A stretch of DNA of 64,000 nucleotides from Azoarcus_F sp048158365 (GTDB lineage Bacteria > Pseudomonadota > Gammaproteobacteria > Burkholderiales > Rhodocyclaceae), in the NCBI GenBank assembly GCA_048158365.1, contig JBLLNL010000004.1. One strand, given 5' to 3'. Position 1 is the stretch's first letter, and every line of letters starts with the position of its first letter. The position numbers were made by a program, and so were the translations under genes. Shown here one piece after another: positions 8,913 through 17,581 of the stretch. The notes beneath the pieces are model-generated. The model saw nothing but the letters and a program-made list of their open reading frames with translations, made no database searches and was not told the DNA's origin.

Positions 8913-9261
8913 ACCCCGGCTCGCGGTCCGGCGCAGCGCCTCGCAGACCTTGCATGCCTTCCGCCGCGGTGAGGACATGCTCCGCCTTGTTGCCCTGTTC
9001 CACGCTGTAGAGCCAGGCGAGCAGTTCGGCCACCGCCACATACAGCGCGGGCGGAATGCGCTCGTCCAGATCGACCTGCATCAGCAGCCCCACCAGTTCC
9101 GGCGACTCATGCACGAATACGCCGGCATCGCGGGCCCGTTCGATGATCTCGCGTGCAATCAGGCCGCGCCCCTTCGCGACCACGCGCGGCGCGGCATCGC
9201 CGGCGGTGTAGGTGAGCGCGACCGCTTCGTCGCGCGAACCGTGCTCGGGCAGCTCATTCAT
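8911..9261 (-). CDS. FlhB C-terminal-domain-like protein
   Basis: The 116 residues match the cytoplasmic part of the export-gate protein FlhB after its autocleavage site (AVALTY...APRVVAKGRGLIAREIIERARDAGVFVHESPELVGLLMQVDLDERIPPALYVAVAE), but there are no membrane helices and no NPTH cleavage motif. Such stand-alone FlhB-like proteins can partly replace the FlhB C-domain in substrate switching in other bacteria (family knowledge). It overlaps the end of fliK by 8 bp, and FliK is the partner of FlhB in that switch. The exact role here is inferred. Confidence 0.85.
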   Translation of the reverse strand: MNELPEHGSRDEAVALTYTAGDAAPRVVAKGRGLIAREIIERARDAGVFVHESPELVGLLMQVDLDERIPPALYVAVAELLAWLYSVEQGNKAEHVLTAAEGMQGLRGAAPDREPG

Positions 9262-10702
9262 GGCCGGCGCGCTCCACGATGAAGCCTGTCAGGGCGACAC
9301 CGGCTGCGGCGAGGGCCGACTCGAGCTGTGCCCGGGCCGACTCGAGTGCGGAGGCACTCGCGGCGTCCTGCGCGGCAAGGCGCAGGGCCACCCCGGCCGC
9401 GGTCAGGTGGATGCGCGCCTCGACGCTGCCCAGCCGCGGCATCGTCAGTCTGAGCGTGGTGTTCCATTCGTCGGGCGTTTCGTCGCCTTCCCGGCGGCCT
9501 TCCTGCGCAGGATCCTCGATCTCCCATTCGAAGCGCTGACCGGGCCAGGCCTGGACGTACAGCAGGTAGTGCTGTGTGGCCATCGAATCGAGTTGCTGAT
9601 GCACCAGCGGGGTCAGTCGCTCCGGAATGGTCGGCTGTTGAATCCGGGTCGCGTCGCGCAGTGCTTCCGACAGGCGCGCGCTGCGCCCGTCTGCTTCGGT
9701 CGCCTCGTTGATACCGGTGATCGCCGCCTGGGTCGACCCCATCCGCGCGATGCCGGACTGCAGTCCGGCCGCCGGCGCCGATGCGGGTCCGCCCGCGGGG
9801 CGCGGGGCGCCGCGGGCTGTCTCGGCCTGACCGGATCCCGAGGGCAGCGTGCCCGCGCGCGGCTGTGCAAACTGGTTCTGCGGTTCGCGCATCAGCATCG
9901 TCGTGTCCATACGCCCGGAAAGCCAGCGCAGCTGATGGGATTCGTAGAAGAGGCCGCTCTGCCCGAGCGCCTGCTTCAGCAGCGGGGCCAGCGCGGCGGC
10001 GGACGGAGTCGTCGCAGCAGCGGCTGCCGCGGCGAGCGTCGGACTGGCGGGGCCCGATGCACCGGCAGGGCCAGGGGTGGGGGTCGCGGTAGCGCCCGGG
10101 TTGAGTGTGGCGGCGGGGCCGGGTGTTGCGGCAGCGGTGGAAGGGGCTGTCGGCACTGCCTGCAGGGCGGGCGACGCACTTGCGCCCGCGCTTTGCGCCG
10201 ACCGTCCGGGCGCAGCGTTTGCCGGACCGACTGTCGGCGGCGCCGACAGGAGCGGTCGTCCAGCGGCCAGTTCGAGCGGCTGTGGTGTGGGCTGACCGGT
10301 GAGCAGGAAGCTGATCAGTTGTCCGGTCGGACTCAGCGCCGGTCGGCCCGCGACTTCGGTGCCGGCGCCGGTCGGGGCCGTATTCGCGAGCTGCGCGAAC
10401 ACGGCCCGCGGTGTGTTCTGCGTGACCACCAGCTCCAGCGAATCGCCGGCCTTGGCCGCATGATTCAATGCCAGCGTGTATTCACGCCCGGCGACGACCG
10501 CCTGGAAGGTGCCGTCCGGCAGGGGGCGCTGTATGGTCGCGGTGAATTGCTGGCCGGGGAGCAGTTGCGGCAGCCGCGCCTGGATCTCGCGAACCTTCGC
10601 CGTGCCCTGGACCGGGGGTTCGGAATCGAAGAAGCTCGCTTCCGTCAACATCCTGAGGCGGGCGGCGAGATCGGCGGGGATCATGATCGTGGCTTCGGGC
10701 AT
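9254..10702 (-). CDS. fliK: Flagellar hook-length control protein FliK
   Basis: Exported ruler that triggers the switch from hook to filament export when the hook is complete. The 482-residue protein has an N-terminal region, a long Ala/Pro/Gly-rich low-complexity linker (about 130-270) and the conserved C-terminal Flg_hook domain (about 375-480; LRLTMPRLGSVEARIHL then GVALRLAAQD). An alternative start is the ATG at 10684 (MIPADLA); neither has a strong ribosome site. It lies 26 bp downstream of fliT and overlaps the flhB-like gene. Confidence 0.88.
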   Translation of the reverse strand: MPEATIMIPADLAARLRMLTEASFFDSEPPVQGTAKVREIQARLPQLLPGQQFTATIQRPLPDGTFQAVVAGREYTLALNHAAKAGDSLELVVTQNTPRAVFAQLANTAPTGAGTEVAGRPALSPTGQLISFLLTGQPTPQPLELAAGRPLLSAPPTVGPANAAPGRSAQSAGASASPALQAVPTAPSTAAATPGPAATLNPGATATPTPGPAGASGPASPTLAAAAAAATTPSAAALAPLLKQALGQSGLFYESHQLRWLSGRMDTTMLMREPQNQFAQPRAGTLPSGSGQAETARGAPRPAGGPASAPAAGLQSGIARMGSTQAAITGINEATEADGRSARLSEALRDATRIQQPTIPERLTPLVHQQLDSMATQHYLLYVQAWPGQRFEWEIEDPAQEGRREGDETPDEWNTTLRLTMPRLGSVEARIHLTAAGVALRLAAQDAASASALESARAQLESALAAAGVALTGFIVERAGHE

Positions 10703-10728
10703 CCGGCCGGCGGGCCGGATCCGCGTCG

Positions 10729-11085
10729 CTACCTCGGACCGTGCCCGCCGTAAGCGGCACGTACGCGCGCCGCCGCGCGCCCGCGCGCGCCGCCTGCGAG
10801 CAACTTGCGGGTGCTGTCCATCCAGGGTTCGACCAGCTGGCGGATTTCGGAGTCGTGCGCGAGCATGTCGCGCAGAAGTTCGGCCTTTCGCGCGAGCGCG
10901 GCGGGCTCGGTCGGCTCGGGCATATCACCGCCGACCTGCGCTGCGATCAGGCGATCGCGTGCCGCGGCCAGATCGCGCTCGTACGCGGCCAGCGCATCCC
11001 AGTCGTTTTCGCGCGCGGCCTGCACCATCGCGTGCGACAGCGCGTGCAAATGCTCGAAGGGGACGAGGGATCTGGCGGGTTTCAT
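10729..11085 (-). CDS. fliT: Flagellar chaperone FliT-like protein
   Basis: Small, mostly helical protein (118 residues) in the slot normally occupied by FliT, the export chaperone of the filament cap FliD. The sequence MVQAARENDWDALAAYERDLAAARDRL fits the FliT family, which is poorly conserved. Its C-terminus is Arg/Gly/Ala-rich (GGARGRAAARVRAAYGGHGPR). Assignment rests on size, helicity and position between fliS and fliK. Confidence 0.75.
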   Translation of the reverse strand: MKPARSLVPFEHLHALSHAMVQAARENDWDALAAYERDLAAARDRLIAAQVGGDMPEPTEPAALARKAELLRDMLAHDSEIRQLVEPWMDSTRKLLAGGARGRAAARVRAAYGGHGPR

Positions 11086-11111
11086 GTCGGTTCTGCGCGT
11101 GGTCGGCAGGA

Positions 11112-11522
11112 TCAGGCGGATTTCTTCGTCGCCGGCGCGATGCCCTGCCAGGCTTCCCGCAAGCCTTGCAGCAGCGACGACACTTCGTCGAACGCGGCCG
11201 CATTGTCGTGCAGGTTGGCATACAGCAGGCGTTCGCCCATGTAGTCGTACAGCGCCGCCAGGCGCTCGGCCAGTTCGCCACCGGCATTGACGTCGAGACT
11301 GGCCTTCAGGCCGTTGGTGATGATCTCGATGGCTTTCGACGCCGCCTGGCCCTTCGCGGCGATGTCTTTCTGCGCCATCGCGGTCGAGGCGGCTGCGACG
11401 GCCAGGATCGCACCGTCGAACAGCATCAGGATGAGCCTGTGCGGGTCTGCGGCACTGACGCCGGTCTCGACACCGACCTTGGAGTACGCAGCTGCGCGGT
11501 TGCTGGAATACGAGCCGAACAT
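11112..11522 (-). CDS. fliS: Flagellar export chaperone FliS
   Basis: Cytosolic chaperone that binds the flagellin C-terminus and prevents early polymerisation. It has 136 residues, with the characteristic SAADPHRLILMLFDGAI segment near residues 24-40 and the AALYDYMGERLLYANLHDN helix. The family signatures are clear. It lies between fliD and fliT. Confidence 0.95.
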   Translation of the reverse strand: MFGSYSSNRAAAYSKVGVETGVSAADPHRLILMLFDGAILAVAAASTAMAQKDIAAKGQAASKAIEIITNGLKASLDVNAGGELAERLAALYDYMGERLLYANLHDNAAAFDEVSSLLQGLREAWQGIAPATKKSA

Positions 11523-11535
11523 ATGATCATGCTCC

Positions 11536-12942
11536 TCAGTTCTGCCGGGTCAGGCCCTGCAGGTTGGACAGTTGCTGGCTCAGAAACGTGCTCGTCTGGG
11601 TCATGCTCGCAATCATCGTATCGAGCGCGTTGAACTGGCGGCGGAAGCGCTCTTCGATGCCCTCCAGGCGCCGGTTCAATGCGTCCCGCTGGGCCTCGAT
11701 CTGCCGGATCGAGGCTTTCAGGCCATCGCTGCGACCGGTCAGCAGGCCATTGCTGCCGATGAAGTTTCCGAGCGCGGCCGAGACCCTGTCGGCAAAACCC
11801 TGCTGCCCTTCGACCCCGGTGAAGAATGCGGCCACGTTGCGTTCCGGATCGGACAGGGCGGTGCCGAGCTTTTCGCCATCGACGACCAGCTGGCCGTCCA
11901 CCTGGAAGGTGATGCCGATGTCGGCCAGCCGCGCGGTGCCGCCCGTCCCGCCGAAGGCCCCGCCGACGACGTTGCGCAACTGGCTCTGCAGGTTACGCGC
12001 AGTCGAGTCTCCGGTCAGCGCGGCGGCCTGACGGGTCTCCGCGTTGAATGCGGTGAGGTTGCGGATGCCGGTGATCGCGTCGTTGTAGGCCTCTACGAAG
12101 ACGTCGATCGCCGCCCGTGCGCCGGTCCGGTCGTCGGCGATGGTGAGAGCGGCGGTGACGCCTTCCTGGGCCCGGGTCAGCGTCAGCGTCACGCCGTCGA
12201 TGACGTCGTCGAAGGTGTTGGTGCTGCGGGAGATGGTGAGCCCGTCGATCGTCGCGATCGCGTCCCGGGCCGTCTGCGTGGCGAAGACCGCGTCGCCCGG
12301 GGCGCCCGGCGCGTTCGGATCGAACGCGAGGCCCAGGCCGGACAATTCGAAGGCCTGCGCCGCGCCGGTCTCGCTGCCGGACACGACCAGCCGTTGCGCG
12401 CTGCCGTCGTTGATCACGCTCGCACGCACGCCCAGTCCGGCGTCGTTGATCGCATCGCGCAAGTCTTTCACCGACCCGCCGGCGAATGCCAGCGTTCGCG
12501 TGGTGGCCGGATTCCCGTCGGCGAGATCGCCGAGGTCGCCGAAGCGCAGGTCGAGCGCGCCGGCCGCGATCCGGGACGGGTCGTCGGCGTCCTTGGCGAA
12601 GGCCGCGACGTCGATCGCGACCCGCTGTGCCTGGGCGAGCTGCCTGATTTCGACCGAAAAACTACCCGCGACGGCGCCGCTGGTCGAGGTCGCGGTGAAG
12701 CCGGCGTCGGCGGCCACCGTCGCGCGGGTGGCGGCAAACCTTGCCGCATTGCCGAGGCCGCCGGCAGCGGACTGCAGCGACGCGATCAGGCTGGTCAGCT
12801 GACCGAAGGCCGAAATGCGCCCCTGCACACTCGCCTCGCGCTGCGCGAGCGCGGTCAGCGGGCGTCGTTCCAGCGTCATCAACTGCCCTACCAGGCCGTT
12901 GATGTCCAGTCCGGAACCGATGCCGGGTGCGCTGAGCGCCAT
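11536..12942 (-). CDS. fliD: Flagellar filament cap protein FliD
   Basis: Forms the cap at the filament tip and helps flagellin fold into the growing end. The 468-residue protein shows the N-terminal FliD signature (GIGSGLDINGLVGQLMTLERRPL, residues 6-28) and the C-terminal coiled part (FNALDTMIASMTQTSTFLSQQLSNLQ). It follows flaG by 10 bp and precedes fliS by 13 bp, all one transcription unit. Confidence 0.96.
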   Translation of the reverse strand: MALSAPGIGSGLDINGLVGQLMTLERRPLTALAQREASVQGRISAFGQLTSLIASLQSAAGGLGNAARFAATRATVAADAGFTATSTSGAVAGSFSVEIRQLAQAQRVAIDVAAFAKDADDPSRIAAGALDLRFGDLGDLADGNPATTRTLAFAGGSVKDLRDAINDAGLGVRASVINDGSAQRLVVSGSETGAAQAFELSGLGLAFDPNAPGAPGDAVFATQTARDAIATIDGLTISRSTNTFDDVIDGVTLTLTRAQEGVTAALTIADDRTGARAAIDVFVEAYNDAITGIRNLTAFNAETRQAAALTGDSTARNLQSQLRNVVGGAFGGTGGTARLADIGITFQVDGQLVVDGEKLGTALSDPERNVAAFFTGVEGQQGFADRVSAALGNFIGSNGLLTGRSDGLKASIRQIEAQRDALNRRLEGIEERFRRQFNALDTMIASMTQTSTFLSQQLSNLQGLTRQN

Positions 12943-12952
12943 GTTGCTCTCC

Positions 12953-13333
12953 TTATGCTTCCTGCCTGATCAGCAGCCCCTGCAGTTTGTCCAGCGCCCT
13001 GGACATCGCGAGGAACTCCTCCGACGGGATCTGCCTGATCACCTCGTCGGTGCTGCTGTCGATGATCTTGATCACCGTCTTGTTGGTGTCTTCATCGATG
13101 GAGAAAAGCAAGTTCTGCGCCACCGGACTGATCGCATTGCGAACCTCGTCGACCGCCTGGCGGATGTCGGCCTGGGATGCGGCGGGCGGTGAGCCAGCGG
13201 GGGCCGCTGCGCGCGACACAGACGCTGCGTCTCCGGCCCGAGCCGGCGCCGGGCGCGCTGCCGGGCCGTCGCTGCCGCGCAGCGCGGCGCCGGCCGCGGA
13301 CACCAGGGACGACGTGGTGGACGGAATGCTCAT
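12953..13333 (-). CDS. flaG: FlaG family protein
   Basis: Short filament-associated protein of polar flagellar systems, thought to affect filament length. It has 126 residues: an Ala/Pro-rich N-terminus and the FlaG domain from about residue 62 (VDEVRNAISPVAQNLLFSIDEDTNKTVIKIIDSSTDEVIRQIPSEEFLAM). It is the first gene after fliC in the flaG-fliD-fliS-fliT-fliK unit. The ribosome site GAGGA is 10 nt before the ATG. Confidence 0.93.
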   Translation of the reverse strand: MSIPSTTSSLVSAAGAALRGSDGPAARPAPARAGDAASVSRAAAPAGSPPAASQADIRQAVDEVRNAISPVAQNLLFSIDEDTNKTVIKIIDSSTDEVIRQIPSEEFLAMSRALDKLQGLLIRQEA

Positions 13334-13357
13334 GATGCATTTTCCTCATGATGCGCC

Positions 13358-13385
13358 GGCGCGGGAACCGCTTCGGTCCCGCGCC
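13358..13385 (-). terminator. Hairpin after fliC
   Basis: A GC-rich stem of about 12 bp with one bulged base (13358-13370 with 13374-13385) closes a CTT loop between the fliC stop codon and flaG. There is no U-tract, so it may act as a partial terminator or as a 3' stabiliser that lets flagellin mRNA exceed that of the downstream genes. Confidence 0.5.
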
Positions 13386-13412
13386 GCGCGACAGCATACG
13401 ACGGATTATCGC

Positions 13413-14234
13413 TCAGCGCAGCAGCGTCAGCACGTTCTGCGGCAGCGCGTTCGCCTGGGCCAGCATCGCGACGCCGGCCTGCTGCAGGATCTGCGCACGG
13501 GTCAGGTTTGCGGTCTCGGCGGCGAAGTCGGTGTCCATGATGCGGCTGCGCGATGCGGACAGGTTCTCCGAGGTCGTCTGCAGGTTGGCGATGACCGATT
13601 CGAAGCGATTCTGCAACGCACCGAGATCGGCGCGCGAGCCATTCACGTTGCTCAGCGCCACATCGACGCGGGTCAACACGTCATCGGCGGCTGTGGGGTC
13701 CAGCACGTTGATTCCAGCAAGCGACAAACCACCTGTACTGGCGTCTGCGATCTCGGCGATCTCGATCGTTTGTCCCACATTTGCGCCGACCTGGAAGGCC
13801 TGCGCAACGAAGCTGCCATCGAGAAGATTCAGTCCGTTGAACTGCGTCTGGGACGCGATGCGGTCGATTTCGGCGACCCGTTGCTGAACTTCCGCATCGA
13901 GTGCCTCGCGGTCGGATACGCTGTTGGTCGCGTTGCGGGACTGCACTGCGAGTTCGCGAATCCGCTGCAGGTTGTTCGATACCTCCACGAGCGCGCCTTC
14001 GGCGGTCTGGGCCAGCGAGATGCCGTCGTTGGCGTTGCGCACCGCCTGGTTCAGGCCGCGGATCTGGGTCGTGAAACGCTCGGAGATCGCGAGACCGGCG
14101 GCGTCGTCCTTGGCGCTGTTGATGCGCAGGCCGGAGGACAGGCGTTGCAGCGAGGTGTTCAGCAAACTCTGCGAGGTGTTGAGGTTGCGTTGCGCGTTCA
14201 GGGACGCGACGTTGGTGTTGATGACTTGCGACAT
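13413..14234 (-). CDS. fliC: Flagellin FliC
   Basis: Structural subunit of the filament. The start is the ATG at 14234, 11 nt behind an AAGGAG ribosome site; an upstream extension of the frame lacks any flagellin sequence. The 273-residue protein has the N-terminal D0/D1 region (INTNVASLNAQRNLNTSQ...LSSGLRINSAKDDAAGLAI) and the C-terminal D1/D0 region (SRIMDTDFAAETANLTRAQILQQAGVAMLAQAN). The variable middle is very short, so the surface D2/D3 domains are essentially absent. Confidence 0.98.
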   Translation of the reverse strand: MSQVINTNVASLNAQRNLNTSQSLLNTSLQRLSSGLRINSAKDDAAGLAISERFTTQIRGLNQAVRNANDGISLAQTAEGALVEVSNNLQRIRELAVQSRNATNSVSDREALDAEVQQRVAEIDRIASQTQFNGLNLLDGSFVAQAFQVGANVGQTIEIAEIADASTGGLSLAGINVLDPTAADDVLTRVDVALSNVNGSRADLGALQNRFESVIANLQTTSENLSASRSRIMDTDFAAETANLTRAQILQQAGVAMLAQANALPQNVLTLLR

Positions 14235-14350
14235 GGTCGATCTCCTTGAATATCGAATTAGAAGCCTGCCCGGCCGCACGACCTGTTGGTGTTCTGAGGT
14301 GCTGCGCGATCTGCTTGCCGTTGGAAGCATTTACGGTCGGCTTCGCGGAA

Positions 14351-14377
14351 TCTTTAGCGGATTTTCGCGGTCGTTTA
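14351..14377 (-). promoter_or_regulatory. Possible sigma-28 promoter of fliC
   Basis: Upstream of fliC on the minus strand, TAAA (14374-14377) is followed after 15 nt by GCTAAAGA (14351-14358), compared with the sigma-28 consensus TAAA-N15-GCCGATAA. Spacing is right but the -10 is poor. It would give a leader of about 110 nt. Confidence 0.35.
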
Positions 14378-14426
14378 GCCAGTATCATCGAGGTCCCGCA
14401 AGCCCCTGCCGATTTCGCCCGCGTCG

Positions 14427-15056
14427 ATGTCTTCCGAATCCCTGTCAACCGATGCCGCATCCAGCCTGCTCAGCTTCGACGCCGACGCGTTGCGCGAGCG
14501 CTTTCTGCATGGCACCGCGACGGCGCCGGTGGTCGAGGACGGCAGCGCCGCCGATCCGCAGTATCGGCCCGCGGCGGTGCTGGTGCCGCTGGTTGCGCGC
14601 GCTGCCTCCGTGACCGTGTTGCTGACCAAGCGCACCGACCACCTGCACCACCATCCGGGCCAGATCAGCTTTCCGGGGGGACGGGTGGAGGCGCACGACA
14701 TCACGCCGGTGATGACGGCGCTGCGCGAGACCGAGGAGGAGATCGGGCTGAATCCGGACCGGGTGGAGCTGCTCGGCGAGCTGCCGGAGTATTTCACCGG
14801 GACCGGGTTCAGGGTGACGCCGGTGGTCGGCCTGGTGCATCCGCCCTTCGAGCTGAAGCTCGACAGCTTCGAGGTGGCCGAGGCCTTCGAGGTGCCGCTG
14901 GCGTTCCTGCTCGATCCGGCCAATCACAAGCGCCACCGCATGGAGTACAAGGGTCGTATGCGCGAGTACTACGCGATGCCGTGGCAGGGTCATTACATCT
15001 GGGGCGCGACCGCAGGCATGCTGGTGACGCTGGCGCGCTTTCTCGGCCGGGTCTGA
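14427..15056 (+). CDS. Nudix hydrolase, probable CoA pyrophosphatase
   Basis: The 209-residue protein contains the CoA-pyrophosphatase signature LLTKRTDHLHHHPGQISFPGG directly joined to a Nudix box (GGRVEAHD...ALRETEEEIGL), as in NudL/YeaB proteins, which split CoA and its derivatives into phosphopantetheine and adenosine 3',5'-bisphosphate. It is divergent from fliC and followed after 118 bp by the CobD/CbiB-like gene. No local partner explains its role further. Confidence 0.88.
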   Translation: MSSESLSTDAASSLLSFDADALRERFLHGTATAPVVEDGSAADPQYRPAAVLVPLVARAASVTVLLTKRTDHLHHHPGQISFPGGRVEAHDITPVMTALRETEEEIGLNPDRVELLGELPEYFTGTGFRVTPVVGLVHPPFELKLDSFEVAEAFEVPLAFLLDPANHKRHRMEYKGRMREYYAMPWQGHYIWGATAGMLVTLARFLGRV

Positions 15057-15174
15057 TCGGCATTCGGACACACGCATTCAATGCCGGGTGGCGTCGGGTT
15101 TGCGCCCGTCCTGCAGGATGCTATGGTGTCGCCCGTTGCGCCGCGGGTGACGGCGCCTTCCGCTTTCCGATGCC

Positions 15175-16104
15175 ATGACCTTGTTTTCGCTGATCTGCGC
15201 GTTGCTGATCGAGCAGTTCCGCCCGCTCGCTGCGGGCCGCTGGGTGACCGGCCCGCTGGAACGCCTGTCCGAAAAAGTGTCCCGACGGTACGACGAGGGC
15301 GGCGAAGGCGCAGGACGTACGGCATGGTGGCTGCTGGCGGGCGGGCTCGGCGTGGCGGCATGGCTGGCCTGGCTGGTTCTGGGCTGGATCCATCCGCTCT
15401 TCGCGCTCGCGTTCAACGTGGGCGTGCTGTATCTGGTGCTCGCGCACCGCAATCAGAGCCGCTTCTTTGCCGACATCGTGCTCGCCTTGAGCACCAGCGA
15501 CACCGAGCGTGCGCGGAACGTGTTGGGCGGATGGTGCGGCAGCGACCATTCGGGCGCGAGTGCCAGCGAAGTCGCGCGCCTGTCGATCGAGCGCGGACTG
15601 GTCGTGTCGCACCGGGCGGTGTTCGGGCCGATCGTGTGGTTCGTGCTGCTGCCCGGTCCGATGGGCGCCGTGCTGTATCGGGTGGCACAGCACCTCGCGG
15701 AGGCCGGGAGCCGGCCGGGCGCCGACGCGTCGCAGACCGGCTTTGGTGCGTTCGCGCACCGGGCCTTCGTTGCGATCGACTGGGTGCCGGCGCGGCTGAC
15801 CGCGCTGGCGTTTTCGGTGATCGGCAATTTCGAGGACGCGATCTACTGCTGGCGCGCGCAATCCATGCTATGGGCGGACAACGCATCGGGTATACTCATC
15901 GCCTCCGGTGCGGGTGCACTGGGCGTGCGATTGGGTTTGCCGATCCACGTGTCCGGTGGCGTTGTCGATCGTCCAGAAATGGGGATGGGCGACAAGGCCG
16001 ATGTCGGTCACATGCAGGCGGCCGCCAAGCTTATCTGGCGGGTGCTGGTGCTTGTTCTGTTGTTACTGGCTCTGCTGAGCATCGCCAGCTGGGTCGGGCG
16101 TTAA
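15175..16104 (+). CDS. CobD/CbiB family membrane protein
   Basis: The 309-residue integral membrane protein resembles CobD/CbiB (adenosylcobinamide-phosphate synthase): an N-terminal LLIEQFRPL segment, membrane helices near 48-70, 72-90, 155-175 and 285-305, plus the conserved AFVAIDWVPARLTALAFSVIGNFEDAIYCWRAQ region. No other cobalamin genes are nearby. This divergent, stand-alone form is common in betaproteobacteria, and its involvement in B12 synthesis is not established by the sequence. It lies 21 bp upstream of the thiolase and may be co-transcribed. Confidence 0.8.
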   Translation: MTLFSLICALLIEQFRPLAAGRWVTGPLERLSEKVSRRYDEGGEGAGRTAWWLLAGGLGVAAWLAWLVLGWIHPLFALAFNVGVLYLVLAHRNQSRFFADIVLALSTSDTERARNVLGGWCGSDHSGASASEVARLSIERGLVVSHRAVFGPIVWFVLLPGPMGAVLYRVAQHLAEAGSRPGADASQTGFGAFAHRAFVAIDWVPARLTALAFSVIGNFEDAIYCWRAQSMLWADNASGILIASGAGALGVRLGLPIHVSGGVVDRPEMGMGDKADVGHMQAAAKLIWRVLVLVLLLLALLSIASWVGR

Positions 16105-16125
16105 TCCTTTGAGGAGGGAGCAAAG

Positions 16126-17310
16126 ATGGCTAATCGTGAAGTTATGGTGCTGAGTGCGGTCCGTTCCGCGATCGGTACTTTTGGTGGTTCGCTGAGCACG
16201 CTGGAGCCCGCCGATCTGGCCGGCACCGTGATGAAGGAGGCAGTGGTCCGTTCGGGCGTCGATCCTCAGCAGATCAACTACGTGACCGTTGGCAACTGTA
16301 TCCCGACCGAATCGCGTTTCGCGTATGTCGCACGGGTCGCGGCCATCCAGGCGGGCCTGCCGATGGAGTCGGTTGCGATGGCGGTGAACCGCCTGTGCTC
16401 TTCCGGTCTGCAGGGCATCGTCAGCACGTCGCAGGCGATCATGCTCGGCGACTGTGACTTCGGTGTCGGCGGCGGTGTCGAGGTGATGTCGCGTGGCGCC
16501 TACATGTCGACCGCGATGCGCAACGGCGCCCGCATGGGTGACACCAGTCTCATCGATTCGATGGTCGCGGTGCTGACCGACCCGTTCGGTGCCGGGCACA
16601 TGGGTATCACCGCCGAGAACCTGGCCGAGAAGTGGGGCATCACCCGTGAAGACCAGGACGCTCTGGCGGTCGAATCCCAGCGCCGCGCGGCTGCCGCGAT
16701 CGCCGAGGGGCGCTTCAAGTCGCAGATCGTGCCGATCACGCTGAAGACCCGCAAGGGCGAGGTCGTGTTCGACACTGACGAGCACGTCAAGGCGAGTACG
16801 ACGATGGAAACGCTCGGGAAGATGCGTCCGGCCTTCAAGAAGGATGGCACCGTCACCGCCGGCAATGCGTCTGGGATCAACGACGGCGCGGCGTTCTTCG
16901 TGCTCGGCGAGGCGAACGCCGCCGCTGCGGCAGGCTACAAGCCCGTCGCGCGTCTGGTCTCCTACGCCCTGGCCGGGGTGCCGAACCACATCATGGGCGA
17001 GGGTCCGATCCCGGCCACGAAGATCGCGCTGAAGCGCGCCGGCCTGACGCTGGACCAGATGGACGTGATCGAGTCCAACGAGGCGTTCGCCTCGCAGGCG
17101 ATCGCGGTGGCCAGGGCTCTGGAACTCGACATGGCCAAGACCAATCCGAACGGCGGCGCGATTGCGCTGGGTCACCCGGTGGGATGCTCGGGTGCGTTCA
17201 TCGCGACCAAGGCGCTGTACGAGCTGCAGCGCACTAACGGCCGTTACGCGCTGGTGACGATGTGCATCGGCGGCGGTCAGGGCATCGCCGCGGTGTTCGA
17301 GCGCGTCTGA
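16126..17310 (+). CDS. bktB: Acetyl-CoA C-acyltransferase (BktB-type thiolase)
   Basis: Condenses two acyl-CoA molecules, or cleaves 3-ketoacyl-CoA; the BktB type feeds hydroxyalkanoate synthesis. It has 394 residues with the catalytic triad visible: C91 (NRLCSSG), H350 (GHPVGCSGA) and C380 (MCIGGGQG). The many BktB-like stretches (FDTDEHV, NEAFASQAIAV, C-terminal GGGQGIAAVFERV) favour BktB over a generic PhaA. The start follows a GAGGAGG ribosome site. A phasin at 58.6-59.1 kb supports polyhydroxyalkanoate metabolism in this organism. Confidence 0.9.
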   Translation: MANREVMVLSAVRSAIGTFGGSLSTLEPADLAGTVMKEAVVRSGVDPQQINYVTVGNCIPTESRFAYVARVAAIQAGLPMESVAMAVNRLCSSGLQGIVSTSQAIMLGDCDFGVGGGVEVMSRGAYMSTAMRNGARMGDTSLIDSMVAVLTDPFGAGHMGITAENLAEKWGITREDQDALAVESQRRAAAAIAEGRFKSQIVPITLKTRKGEVVFDTDEHVKASTTMETLGKMRPAFKKDGTVTAGNASGINDGAAFFVLGEANAAAAAGYKPVARLVSYALAGVPNHIMGEGPIPATKIALKRAGLTLDQMDVIESNEAFASQAIAVARALELDMAKTNPNGGAIALGHPVGCSGAFIATKALYELQRTNGRYALVTMCIGGGQGIAAVFERV

Positions 17311-17342
17311 TCGCACCTCATCGAGAAGTGGCTGCATCCAGG

Positions 17343-17371
17343 AACCCGCCGAAAGGCGGGTTTCTGCTTTT
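17343..17371 (+). terminator. Intrinsic terminator of the thiolase gene
   Basis: AACCCGCC-GAAA-GGCGGGTT (17343-17362) forms an 8-bp stem with a stable tetraloop and is followed by TCTGCTTTT. This is a standard rho-independent terminator 33 nt after the thiolase stop codon. Confidence 0.9.
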
Positions 17372-17382
17372 CGGGCGTCCGA

Positions 17383-17488
17383 GCATGCACCAATTGCTTT
17401 CGCACGGAAGCGGTGCATGCACCATGAGAGTGCGTCAGTCGCGCAGATACGCCTCGAAACGCCCCATTCCGCATGCGTTTCGAGGCGT
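17383..17488. repeat. Repeat-rich leader upstream of the ATP-grasp gene
   Basis: Three arrangements lie in about 105 bp. A direct repeat GCATGCACCA occurs at 17383-17392 and 17415-17424 (32 bp apart, about three helical turns). A 9-bp inverted repeat, GCATGCACC / GGTGCATGC, pairs 17383-17391 with 17412-17420. A 13-bp inverted repeat pairs 17449-17461 with 17476-17488 around a 14-nt loop (core CGCCTCGAAACG). They may be operators or an mRNA leader structure for the ATP-grasp/alpha-E pair. Confidence 0.55.
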
Positions 17489-17581
17489 GGACGCTGGCAT
17501 GGTTTTCGCTGAAGGCTTCGTATAACGGCTGGCTGCAGGGCCGAGAATCGATAGCGTGGTCAGGGAGGACGGTGCGGCATC

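Noticed and set aside
9212..10753. 513-residue plus-strand open frame opposite fliK
   Set aside because: Antisense to fliK, dominated by Arg/Gly runs from the Ala/Pro linker codons.
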